Source of the DNA: Himantopus leucocephalus
Taxonomy: Eukaryota; Chordata; Aves; Charadriiformes; Recurvirostridae
Direction: 5' to 3'
Assembly (NCBI GenBank): GCA_003993805.1
Contig: RSEF01000001.1
Span: 100,168,414-100,232,413 of the forward strand
Length of the DNA stretch: 64,000 nt
Under the pieces are notes generated by a model, which ran no database searches, was not told the DNA's origin, and saw only the letters and a list, made by a program, of their open reading frames with translations. Position numbers and translations under genes: made by a program. Below, piece by piece: positions 10,601-22,600 of this stretch (within the stretch, counting starts at the first letter, position 1; every line of letters begins with the position of its first letter).

Positions 10601-13600
10601 GAGCCCCCAGGTTGGGAAGACTTGGCAGTCAACGAGTGAAGAGAGAGAGAGGGCATCCCTAGAAAGACATGGGGCTGAAAGTGTATGAGGGAAACCTTCT
10701 GGAGGGATTCGAATAACCAGTTTCATGTTCATGAGCTAGAGGCTGCTTTTTTCAACAGTGGCCTTGCAGTGGTCTGAAATAACAGGGGGCACTGATTTGT
10801 GGTGGGACTGAGTGTGAAAGCTGTGGTAGCAGCTGTGCCACGGGCTCTCACTCCTGCTCCAGGCCTCCTCTACAGCGCCTTGCTCTGAGCTGATTCAGTG
10901 GGGACCATGGTCCTGTGGGTGGAGAGGGAAGTCCCTAACAGCTTCACATTGCAGTTGATACGTCTCTTCCAGATCAGCTGCTGGGCTGAAAGAAAACCCT
11001 CTGAAAGTCTCAGCCCCATCCAAAGATTATTTTGGGGGGCCAGGAGGGGAGAGTGAAACTAGAATGTGAATGAAAGCAGCAGGGGGAGAGTGGTGGAAAT
11101 ATTTTCAAGGTTTAGGTTTTTGGAAGAGAACCTGGTGTCATGGGAAAAAGTGTCTTGGTAGGTTTCGAAGGGTGTAGGTAACATTGTCTGGCCAACTTGT
11201 AGGCTATTTCCACTCTGGCTCCTTTGGAGGAAACACCCTGGAGCCCCCCAGGCTGTGCATGCCTGGTCCCTCAGGGCCTCCTTGTGCTTTGCTGACAGTC
11301 AGCAAGCAGATAACCATCGCTGCCATGCTGGCAGCCACAGCATAGCCTTGAGACCGATACCTCCTTCTCCTGTCTGTGGCACAGCGATGCCGAGTCCGTA
11401 TCTGCTCTCCCTGGCTCAGAGGGCTGGTTGAAACTAGCATTTAAGTCCTCCAGCAGAGATAAAATGGCTATTGTATAGCTGAGGGGTGGAGGGAGGAGGG
11501 ATTTGCAGAAAGGGGAAGATTTCGTAAAGCAACAAAAGAAGCAGCACTTCAGGCATTACTTGGGCACTCTTGAGTCCGGTTAGGGCCAAGCTGGTGCTCT
11601 GTGATCCCACACTCGACCTTGGCAGCCTGTGGCACATCGGTGCAGATAGATACCTGCTGACCACTGCTGACTTGGTGTGCTGCACGAGATCAGCCCCGCA
11701 CGGCCTCGAGGCAGCCCTTCAGCCCAGCAGTGGTGGGCTGGACTCCGGGACAGCTTGAATGGATGGGGCAGGGGTATTCCTGGTTTTCTAAGCCAGGCCC
11801 TAACCCTTCACAGGCTGCAAAGAAGAGAAAGGTATTTTCTCTGCCCCCTTGCAGGTGGCAAATTTGCCATCATGCCAGAGGCCCTGCTCCAGCCTGGGTG
11901 GAGGAGCTATATCAAAAAGGTATGGTTGCAGTGGGCTCTGGTGGGGCCGGATATGTACACCAGAGACATGAACACGGTGCTATGGGCTGATCCTGCAACA
12001 GCAAAATACTTGGCAGGTCGAGAACCCTTGTTGGAGCTCATGGGGCAGCTGGAGCAAAGCCAGCCAGCAGAAGTGGCGAAAGCCGTGCAACTCCCAGCAT
12101 TCGGCTGCGTGTGTGGAAAATCAGCGCAGTGAGCACAACAGCAAGCCTGACCTGGATAGACATGACATTTAAAAACAAAAAAAATAGACGAGAGGTGCAG
12201 AAAAGGGACTTCACCCGTCCCGCTGTATCGCCCGTTGCCAGGGACAAGAAGAGTGTGGGGCACCTGTGTCCCGGGGACACTGTGGGACAAGGGAGGCTCG
12301 TTGCTCTGTGGCCCTACATCGGCACTGCCGGCGAGGGCAGCCCTCAACTTTGCAGCAGCACATGGGGGAAGCCGGGCCTCCGCGTGCGGTGCTCGTGGGC
12401 AGTGACCCTGCGCCGGGTCTGGCCGGGCATCCCCCAGGAATTTGCAGCTGCTTTCTGAAAACAGCCCCATTCATTTTCCTCCGCCTGGGCCTCTCCTCTG
12501 ACAGCTCCCCGGAGGCGATGGCAGGAGGGAGGGAGAGAGGGAAGGAGGGAGGGAAGTAAGAGGGTGGCTGTGTGTTGGAAAAGCATTTGCTGAGCAGGCA
12601 CGGGGAGCTCTGGCCCTGGGGGCAGAGGTGGCGTGAGGAAGGGAGAGAAGGAAAACACAGGTGGTGTTGCTTGAGCCGGCGGAGCTGTGGCACGAGGGCT
12701 GTGCAGCGGGCCCGGGGTGACATGGGGGAGCGGGGCATGGCAGAGGAGATGCACATGGGAGTGCTGGGGGGCTGTGCCTGTCCCCTCGGGGTGGGAGAGG
12801 TCTGGTGGGGACAGCGCCGCTGCCCAGGCTCCTGTGGCACTGACCGGACAGGGAGCGAGAGCCGTGACCCTGGGCTGCTCTGACAGCCAAGGGGGGGGTT
12901 AGTGGAGGGTGCCTGCCCCCAGGCTGGGGGGACACCCATCCCTGCCAATTTCTGTTCTCGGGGTCCCTCCCTTCCCTCCCTCACCCTTCCCTACAGCGGG
13001 GAGGACTTTCACCTTGAGGGCCGGGATTTTATTTACTACTGCTTCTTCTCTGAAGTTATTTATGTTCTCCCATTCATTTAATCTGGTCTGTCTCGCCTGC
13101 GTCGTTGCTTGGCCCCCGGCCCTGGGATTCAGCTGGTTTCCCTCCCCGATGACAGCAGCACAGCTAGCCGCAGGGCTGACCCTCCCCGCGCCCCATCACG
13201 CCTTGGAGCGGGGCGCAGATGGACACAAGCAGTGGCCTTTAGTTGCGCTCCCTTCTAAACAAAAAAAAGAGGCAGGGGGGGAAAAAAGAAAGGAAAAAAA
13301 TAAGCGCTGTTATCCCAGCACGGCTGGGATTGGCAGTGCTCTGTCTGTCTGTCTGCCGCACCTCCTGGCCAGTGGCTGGTGGATGAGGACTTTCTGCTTC
13401 CCTGTGATCAAGCGTGTCTTTTAAGGACAAGGACATGGGCTGGCACATCAGGCGCAGCCATATGAAAAGGAAAACCCAGCCAGTGGAGAGGGGATGTGGT
13501 TTCTTCCAGCTGCGGCAGGCGCTAGACCCAGGGTGCAAATTGCATATTATACGTGGGGCACGGCTGCTGCTGGCCAGGCAGCCAAAGGGCTGAGTGCTGC

Positions 13601-16600
13601 ATCCCCCCCTGGTGCTGACCCTCTCCTCCACCCCTCCCTGCACTGCCTGGTCGGGGGAGGCATGTGTGGCTCCCCACATCTTGGGGGAGGCTCATTTGAA
13701 GCCCCCAGGGCAAAACTTGTGTCCTAGCATGGCATGGCAGCCGCCGTTTTGCGGCGCTGGGGCCAAGTGCAAAGGGGTGTGTGAAGAGGGGGCTCATCCC
13801 ATGCACAGGGGTCCCCCACCACAGAGCTGGCAGTGCCCCCATCCACTCCTTGCCAGCTCCAGGCAACCCATCGGCATTAATGGATGGCTGTATGTGCCTG
13901 TACCAGTGGGGAGTGGGGCGACTGAGACCGCCTGTGGCCAAAACTCACTGGCAAATAAAACAGTCTTGTTCGCTGTGGGGGAGCAGGAATTTAGGGGAGT
14001 AGTTTGGCAGGAAGCTCGTACACTTGCGTATTGGAAAATAGTTTGTCCCAGTGCCCACCTGATGTTTTTCTCCTCTCTCCTGCTGGTTTTGCTCCACTTA
14101 TCTGGTCGTGCCCAGTTCTTGCTCCCCCAGCCACCTCAGGGTCCCCTTCCTCCATCCTTTCCCCCTCCATCCACAGCTTCACCCCTCATCCCCCACGGCA
14201 GGGCTGGGAGGGGAAGGCAGGAAGAGTCGGGGGTCCCACTCCCACCTGTGGAGCTGCAGCACTCACAGCTGTGAAAGCCGTGGCCTGAGCTGCTGTCTGG
14301 GGGGCTGCACGTGAGGGACCCCTACATCTGCCCAGCCTGAGGTCATCCCAGGGGTCCCCCGGCAGGAGGACATCATTTTCCATCTCTGAGAGCATGATGC
14401 TCCCCGGTGGGCTCCGCTGTGCCAGGGCCGTGGGTCTGCTCTTCCTCCAGGCTTCTGGGCCCCTTTTCCTCTTCGGGGTCTGTGCGTGCGTGTGTCTGTG
14501 TGCGCAGATCCCTGCCAGCATTGCTGGAGCCTATGCCTTGGCTCTGAAATCTTAATTTGGCTGTGACGAATCCAGACCACCAAGGCGCACATTAATTTTC
14601 CTGATGCTCGTTTATATTTTGTTGATCGGAGAAATATGCGTGATGTGGGCAGGCAGACACTGGGCTCTCGCCTCTTCTCCACCTCTTTCCATTTCTGTGG
14701 CTCTTACTATTTTATTCCTTGATCAAATATAAAAAGCAAAGAGGAGAAAATATCCTGCACCCTTCCCCTCCCCAGCAGTAACTTTCGTTGTTGGAGGAGC
14801 ACGAGGCGCTGCCAGCTTTTCACAAGTTAAGAGTTAACCTTCATCTGGCTTCAATACCCAGTGGAAACATGGCTCCCCTCCTCGGTTTGTCTTAGAGGAT
14901 TAATCACATTTCTGAAGTTCACCCGTATTCCTTCTTTTTATTATTATTTTTTTTTAATTGAACGATGCCAAGAAATTCCAGAAGTATTAAACATGTTCGC
15001 TGCAAATCATTTTTATGACATTGCAAAACCTCCCCTTTTCTTTTAAACCTCCTCCCCTTCCCTCAGATCTGGGCCCGGGAACGCTGGCTCCCCCGGCAGC
15101 CGCCCGGCAGCCCCTCTGCGCCGCACTCAGGGAGGCTTTCTCGCCGCCTTGCCAAGAGAGCTGTTTTTTATTTAAACTCCATAAAGGATCTTGCTTTAAT
15201 CAGAAAGTCTGCTTGAGAAATTTCATGTCACTTTTCCATGACTGTGGGTGGGAGAAGCTTGGAGCCAGAGTTGTCTTTTGCTCTTGGAGCGCTGCTGCAT
15301 TTCCCAGGGAACAAAAACACATTTTTCTGCTGACTGGGGCTGCCAAGGGAGGCTGCCTGCTGTCCGCCCGCCGCCAGCCCTCCTGCTTCCCCCTCGCCTC
15401 TCCAAACTGCCCGAGGTCGCGGGCGCCACATCCCGGGATGGGTTTTGAGGGGCGAGGGAGCTGTTGACAGCGCGTGGCCAGGCCATGTCGTGGCGACGGA
15501 TGCGATGTGCCGCCTTAGCATGGGGTTTTGAAAAAGGAGTGCGGTCTCGTCCGGATTTAGCGACGTGCCGCTCAGGAGACGTGTGTTAGCGCTGGGTCCT
15601 GGGGAAGATGGGCTGGCTTGAGCCTTGATGCAACAACGTGACTTGCGACCGACTGCAGGATGTGCAGTTGTCGCTAGTGGTCGCCTGGGCTGGTGCATGG
15701 CACCATAAAAATGCGCGTGCGGGACTTTTTTTCCTGGCACAAAACCCTCTCCCTCCCAGCACAGGCTGACCAGGACAAACTCTGGGCTTGTAGCGCCCTG
15801 GCAAGATTTGCCATTATGCCCAGGGATAGTGGTTTTATCTCCGGGAAGCTTGACGGGGCCAGGCTGGCGTGCTCCCTGCCCTGACAGATCTGTGGGGTTT
15901 TACCGCAGTCCTCTGCTCCTGCTTTGAAAAACAGGGAAAAGAAAACAAAAAGTCGGGTGTCCCTTTCTCCTGCCCCTGTGCTGACACTCCTGCTGCCTGC
16001 ATCAGCCCTGCCAGGGGAACGACCCCCGTCAGAGCTTCATAGGGGTGCTGGGACAGGGTGTTTTCACAGCCTCTTTAGGGAGGGGGCAGCTGTGCCATGT
16101 GGAGGAGGAGCTTTTCCTTGCAAGTCCCTGTTCTTTGAACTGGGGCATGGGCACTGCTTGGGCATACACGAAGCATCGTGGTTAACCAGCCTTTGGCCAT
16201 GAGATATTTGATGGGAGCAAGAGTGCCCAGAGTGGACACGCTGATTGCTCAGGCACTGGAGGAGCTGAGGGCAGCTCTGGGAGTGTCCAGCATTCACACA
16301 CCTTCTCCCACTGTCACCTAGTGTCTGTACACCCTTGAAGCTGGCTGGGCTCCTTGAGTTATGTCTCCAAAGTTAGCTTCTCGGTAGCAGGACGGCAGCC
16401 ACGTTTGAAATAGCGGGCGGCAGAAGGACCATTTTTGGCCGCCCTTCAGTGCTGCAGTAAGTTGGCTCATTTTTTACTCTCAGGCCAGGATTTTTCGCAC
16501 CCAGTTTCTCAGCCTTGGAGCAGGCGGTTTCTCCAGAAGCTGTGTTTTAAGTTATCCATTTTGAAGGAAGGAGGAGGAGAAAAAAAATAAAGCTCTGAAA

Positions 16601-19600
16601 CCAGGCCAGTTTCCCTAACTGCTGGGGACGGAGCGGTCCTCTGCTGGCACTGCAATGAAACAGCCCCAGGTCTGCAGGGAGAGGATGAGCTGAGGCCGGG
16701 ATGCTGAGCCAGCCACTGAGATGCTCTGTCATTCGCTCTCTCTGCAGATCTCAAAGATTTCAAGTTTGATGGCCAGCACGTGATCGAGGTGGATGAAGGG
16801 AACACGGCTGTGATCGCCTGTGACCTGCCTGAAAGTCACCCCAAGGCTCAGGTCCGCTATAGCGTGAAGCAGGAGTGGCTAGAGGCCTCCCGAGGTGAGT
16901 GCCACAGGCGTCTCTCCCACTGCGTCCCCTCCCAGGACCCTCAGTTTTACCCTTCCCTACCAGCAGTAGCTTCCTCTGCCTGCTGCCTCCTTGTTGTCCC
17001 TTCGTCATTGGTCTGAGCACAGGTTAGTTTAGGGTCTCTGCCAGGTCTCCCTGATGTCCCCACTGCTTGGGACTGGGCAGCCATATATAACACCAGCTTG
17101 CGGTAAGGCAAAAGGAATTAGGTGATGCACAACATCACTCTTCATTAGGCATCTCCATGTGTCCGTGGAGCATTCTTCTAGCCCAGCCTGGATAAAGGTG
17201 ACTTTGAATTTGGGAAAATTTTTGAAATTTGGTCTGAATTTTGCAGCTTCGCTCCATCTGCTGCATGTGCTTGTGACAAGCTAGCTTCCCCTGAGGCTCT
17301 GTTTGTTCCATCATTGCATCATTCCTCCCCCTGACAGTTGAACCAAAAGGGGTCATTTCAAGTGCTGCTGGTGTTACCACATTGTTTTTTCCCTTTCCAC
17401 TTGTCCACCTTTTCTTCAGGGCACTGCATGTCTTCCAGGAGGCTGGGCGGGAGCATATCTTGTGACCACGTGCCACCTCCTCTTCTCTCTCTACAGACAA
17501 TTACCTTATCATGCCATCCGGGAACCTTCAGATTGTCAATGCCAGCCAAGAGGATGAGGGGACTTATAAATGTGCTGCCTACAACCCTGTGACGCAGGAG
17601 GTGAAAACCTCGGTCTCCAGTGAGAGGCTCCGTGTGAGACGTAAGCTGCTCTCCCTTCACTGCATGTCTTCTCGATAGTGCTTCCAGCCCTGAGAGCACG
17701 TACCAGTGCTATCACAGCTGGTTTTCTGTGTGAACTGATGGTATCAATTGCTGCAAAAACTCCTTTCCAGCAGCAGAAGGCCCCAAGGTCTGCTCCTGGG
17801 GTATGTGTGCGCAACCCTGGGATTGCTGTACCTCCTCAGGACTTGTTCTTGGTGATGGGCGAGCAAAGGCCCTTAGCCCTTCAGCAAGACTGCTTGCTGT
17901 GTGCCCACATCCCTTAACACAGGCCAAGAGGGACATTCCTTGCCGTTTATCCACCCCAGCACAGGAGAGCAGCGCGCTAGCCCTACCATTACCCCCTACT
18001 TGCACTCTGCACAGAGTGCTTTCCCACCGACCACCTTCCTTCCCACCCACCCACCTCTTTCCTCCTCCTCTCCTCACCAGGCTCCACAGCGGAGGCAGCC
18101 CGGATAATCTACCCCCCTGAAGCTCAGACCATCATTGTCACGAAGGGCCAAAGCCTCATCCTGGAGTGTGTGGCCAGCGGGATCCCCCCGCCGCGGGTCA
18201 CCTGGGCCAAAGATGGCTCCAGCGTCTCCGCATACAACAAGACACGCTTCCTGCTCAGCAACCTCCTGATTGACCCCACGAGTGAGGAGGACTCGGGCAC
18301 CTACAGCTGCACGGCTGACAATGGGGTTGGGGAGGCCGGAGCCGCATTCATCTTCTACAATGTGCAGGTGTTTGGTGAGTGCTGCTGCTTTCAGGAAAGG
18401 CTTGGACTTTCTCCACTGCTTTCAGGAGAAAATACTAGTGCTGCTGTACTCTTCCTCTCCCTGGACAAACCACAATGTAACGCAAACCCCTGCCTGTGGT
18501 TCCAGTTTCTAGAAGATGGGACAAATTCTTCCTCGAGGCTGGTAGTTTCTCCTTCCTGGCTGACCTGACTGGAGAATCCTTCTTTCCTCTAGAGAAGCTC
18601 TTCTCTTACCATTTGTGGCATTGGGTTTCCTCTAACACTTTCTAGTGGAGGACTGGCTTTCTTAGATGTATTTGACATTGGCATAGGGAAGACATCAGAC
18701 TGTCTTGCTTTTTGTTTTGTTCTGTAGGGAAGCTCTCTATGGGGTGGGAAGTGTAAGGGATACTACACCTGAGATATTTCTACCGTGCATCCTTCCCCTC
18801 CTCACAAGCATTAGGGAGGCTAAGCCTATGTTTTATTGGATTGCATTTCATCTGGGTGCCAATGTGTTGTTTTGGCACAAGCGCAATCTTTGCAGAGTAG
18901 CATTTCAGCTCAGAAAAATGGGACTTGTAGGTTGCTGCTGCCATCTGAGAGGGGCAGATGGCCTTGGGCCACCTTTCCTTGTGGTTCACGTGGATGCTGA
19001 GGAGAGGTGCGATGAAGCAGACCCCTGCGGGCCCCCACAAAGCAATGGGACTTGGGGGTGGGGTAAGGATCCATCACTCTGCCCTTGTCCCTGGCAGAGA
19101 GGAAAGTGCAAAGCCATGGCTGTGCCGTGCTCCCTGCCAAGTGGCGCTCAGCAATTGTTTTTTTTCCCTGCACAGAGCCCCCAGAGGTCACCATGGAGTT
19201 GTCCCAGCAGATCATTCCCTGGGGTCAGAGCGCCAAGTTCACCTGTGAGGTGCGAGGGAACCCCCAGCCCTCTGTCATGTGGCTGCGCAATGCTGTCCCC
19301 CTCTCTGCCAGCCACCGGCTCCGGCTCTCCCGCAGGGCACTGCGACTGGTCAGCGTGGGGCCCGAGGATGACGGCATATACCAGTGCATGGCAGAGAACG
19401 AGGTCGGCAGCGCGCAAGCCATGGTGCAACTGAGGACAGCCCAGCCAGGTAAATCCCTTTCTCCAAGCTTATGAGCACTCAATCCCAGACTGAATTTTAG
19501 CTTCTAAGTCCAGTGCCATGTGTGCATACTTGAGCTATCTCTACGTGAGAGGCATAGGACATCTGGGTGTAGTGCTTTACCCCATGGCTTACTCAGCTCT

Positions 19601-22600
19601 GCCTCTGAGCTTTCACTGAGCAAGAGCATAAACACTGATGTGGGTGGATTCACCTGGGGTAAGAGAGATACCACCTTGGTACCACCTTGGACCGTGCTGA
19701 ACTTATCCATGGTAAGAGGGGCTTCAGAGAGGGAGGAGGCCCCATGAGGCCAAGGCCTGTTCTCAGAGAGGCCCCAGTGAGGTGTGTTAGGTTTATAGCA
19801 GGAGAAGGAGAGAATGTTGCCAACACCTTTCGGAGTGGCACAGCAGGCAGCATTGCCTGGGACCTGATACCTCTAAGGTGCCTGTGCTGCAATAGGTGTA
19901 TAGAGCTGGTCTGCTGAGAAGTTCAAGGGTCTCATAGCTCTGCAATCACCACAGACTGGGACGGGCATTTACCCTGTCTCAACACCTTGTCTTTCAGGAG
20001 CTACACTCAACCCTGGGCGAGATGTCCAGCTGAGCTCGGCTCAGCCTCCAACACCACCTTCCAGGGACAGTGCCTTAAAGCTGCCCCTGGATAAAGCTGG
20101 ATTGCCAAAGCCTGGGACGACCCCGCTGGCAGCATCTCTGCAGTGTGCAGCCAACAGGGAGTTGGTGTCTCCAGCCGAGGCTCCCATCATCCTCAGTTCT
20201 CCCCGGACATCCAAGACAGACAGCTACGATCTGGTGTGGAGACCCCGGCCTGATAGCAGAGCCCCCATCCTCTATTATGTGGTGAAGCATCGCAAGGTAT
20301 TGCTGTTCCGCCCTGCTCCCATCTTCCCTCTGCGCCATTTCACAGGCAGGCTGGTGGCCTCACTGCACATTTTCACACCTCCTGAGCAGGTGCGTTGGGA
20401 CACAGGCACCCATCGCTCACTGGTGGTGCCGTTTGGACCTCCTCAGCTGCAGCCTCAGCCTGTTGGGGTGTGATGAGTACAGGCTGCAAGAAGAGGTTTG
20501 CCGAGCTGTCCAAGAAGAGCCCATAGTGGTGCCTATCTGCCAAAGTACGCAGAGGGCATATGCACATGTGTATTTCCAGTCTGAAGAGCTTCCATTTCCC
20601 AGTCACGTGCTTACACAAGTAGGAAGTCCTGAGGGCAGACTGCGCAGTGAATTGCTCTCTAATGCTTTTGTCTTGGCAAAAGCCCTGGGGACACCTCCGC
20701 CTTGAAAGGCTTGGGCTGCAGGACACAGAGCAGCAGCCTATGTCTGCTGCACATACCTGCCCTGCTCAGCAGCACTGAAGCTCCCATGCTCAGTGACTGT
20801 GAGGAGCCAGCAGAGAGCCGTCATAGCCATGCGAGATCCTCTGGGAAGGTCCTCAACACTGGTTTTGTCCTGAAAGCTGAAAGGCAGTGCACCGTTGAGC
20901 ATGTCTCTTGGCTACTTGCACAGCACGAGCACACAGTGCGCTGCTGAGCCCTGCTTGAGCCCAAGCGCTCCTGCCCTCTGCGGTGCTTCTCAGCACTGTG
21001 GGCAGAGTGCAAGCAAAGCTGTAGCCCAGTGGTTTCTTTAAATAGCAAAGCATTGTTGAGGTAAAAATTCTACTTTTGAGGTGTAGAGCATCTCTTCCCA
21101 TTTTGCCGCAGATAAGCGGGAAAAAAGGGGCTTGAATTTATCTGTTTGCTGCTTGTATTTCCTTTGGGCAGGCAGGGAGTTGCGGTAGAGAGGCAAGTTT
21201 TGCTTTGGGGTTTGAGTACATTCCAGATCTGGCATGTTTCAAATTCCCAGCCACTGCAAGGCACCATTTTCAATTATATGTGAATATATGTATCTGTTTG
21301 CCTGGAATTGTTTGATTTTGTGAAAATATGGTATAATGGGAGGCTGTTATAATCCCTACACATCCCTGATTTCTTTCTGAAAACTTAAGCTGAGGGTTTC
21401 AGCTAACCACCTCTTTAAAGAGCCCTTTAAACAAAGGCAGAAGATGCCAACACAAGAACACAATAGGGCAAGCTTAAATAAAAAACAAAAGATGCCAAAG
21501 GCCTCACCAGACTATTGGCTCTGGTTGTCTGCCAAGAAGAGATTTGTCCCCCGATGGTGTATCATGTAACTACCAATTCTGCATGCGATCTTAACTTGCA
21601 GGCTGGAGTTTCTCCATATTTTATTTGTTTTTCAGCGCTTCACCTGGAAGGGGCTGTAGGGCAGTGGAGGTCACCGTGGGTCACTGCAGTTTGCAGTAAT
21701 ATGTTTTCAGTGTAGTCCAAATTCTCAGCTGGAGACTCTTTCTTGGGATGCTTAAGGATTGTGTGGGAAGGAATTAGTCCCAATAACCCTTAAACTTGTT
21801 TAGAAAGAATCTCTTTCTATCAGAGATCCTTAGGATCAAGTTATATAATGATCTGATTTTGACATCTCTGACTGGAAAAGCATGTGTGCGGAGAGGGAAG
21901 GAATCAATTCAGCAACAAAAGAAAAGGCTCTTTGTGTGAAAGATGGCTATAAGGAAAGTAAAACCTACTGACAGGAGGCTTACATTTGTTCTGGGCAAGG
22001 GTCTGCTTCTCCTCTGGAAAAGATCTGCGGATGTCTCTTTTTTNTTTTTTTTTTTTTTTCCTTGCTCTTACACTGCCCCTAAAATCTCAGCAGCCTGCAA
22101 GCAGTCAGATGCCACGCAGCCGTTATCTTTGTTTCTTAAGAATTTCTCTTTTTCTTTCCTGGATATTAGCAGTCTTTAGGTCTCCCCTGCCTGGCCTCAC
22201 AACTCGTCGGGCTTGGGAATAAAAATAAAACGAGGCAGGCATTAATCAGTCAGTGTCAAGCGCTTGGAGAAGATGAATGATACGGCAGAGTCTTGGCATT
22301 TCCGTTTTGTTGCATTGCCTGCATTGCTAATGCTCCTTTCGGCACCGGGTCACTTCAGTGTCCTGCCTGTTTGCCTGCAAAAATATTATCCTTGCAGCTG
22401 GGGAGAAGGAGGAAGGTCCCACCTTCCCTCCCCCTCTGTGTGGGACATGGGGGCATCACTGAAAAACAAACTGTGTTTCTAAGCCTTTCTGGGGGCCACG
22501 GCCATACAGGGTATCTTCCCTGCAGAATCCTGTGCTCAAACGTTGTGCTTCCTCATTTCAGCCAGAAAATGCCAGCAGTGAGGCTGGATAAAACTAGATA

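Noticed and set aside
12211..12984. 257-residue and overlapping Pro-rich frames in the GC-rich BOC intron
   Set aside because: Long frames arise by chance in GC-rich DNA. Several overlap in different frames, all with low-complexity Pro/Arg/Ser content and no conserved motif.
18705..19433. 242-residue frame overlapping BOC exon 6
   Set aside because: Out of frame with the Ig4 exon; the correct frame carries the Ig cysteines and splice phases.
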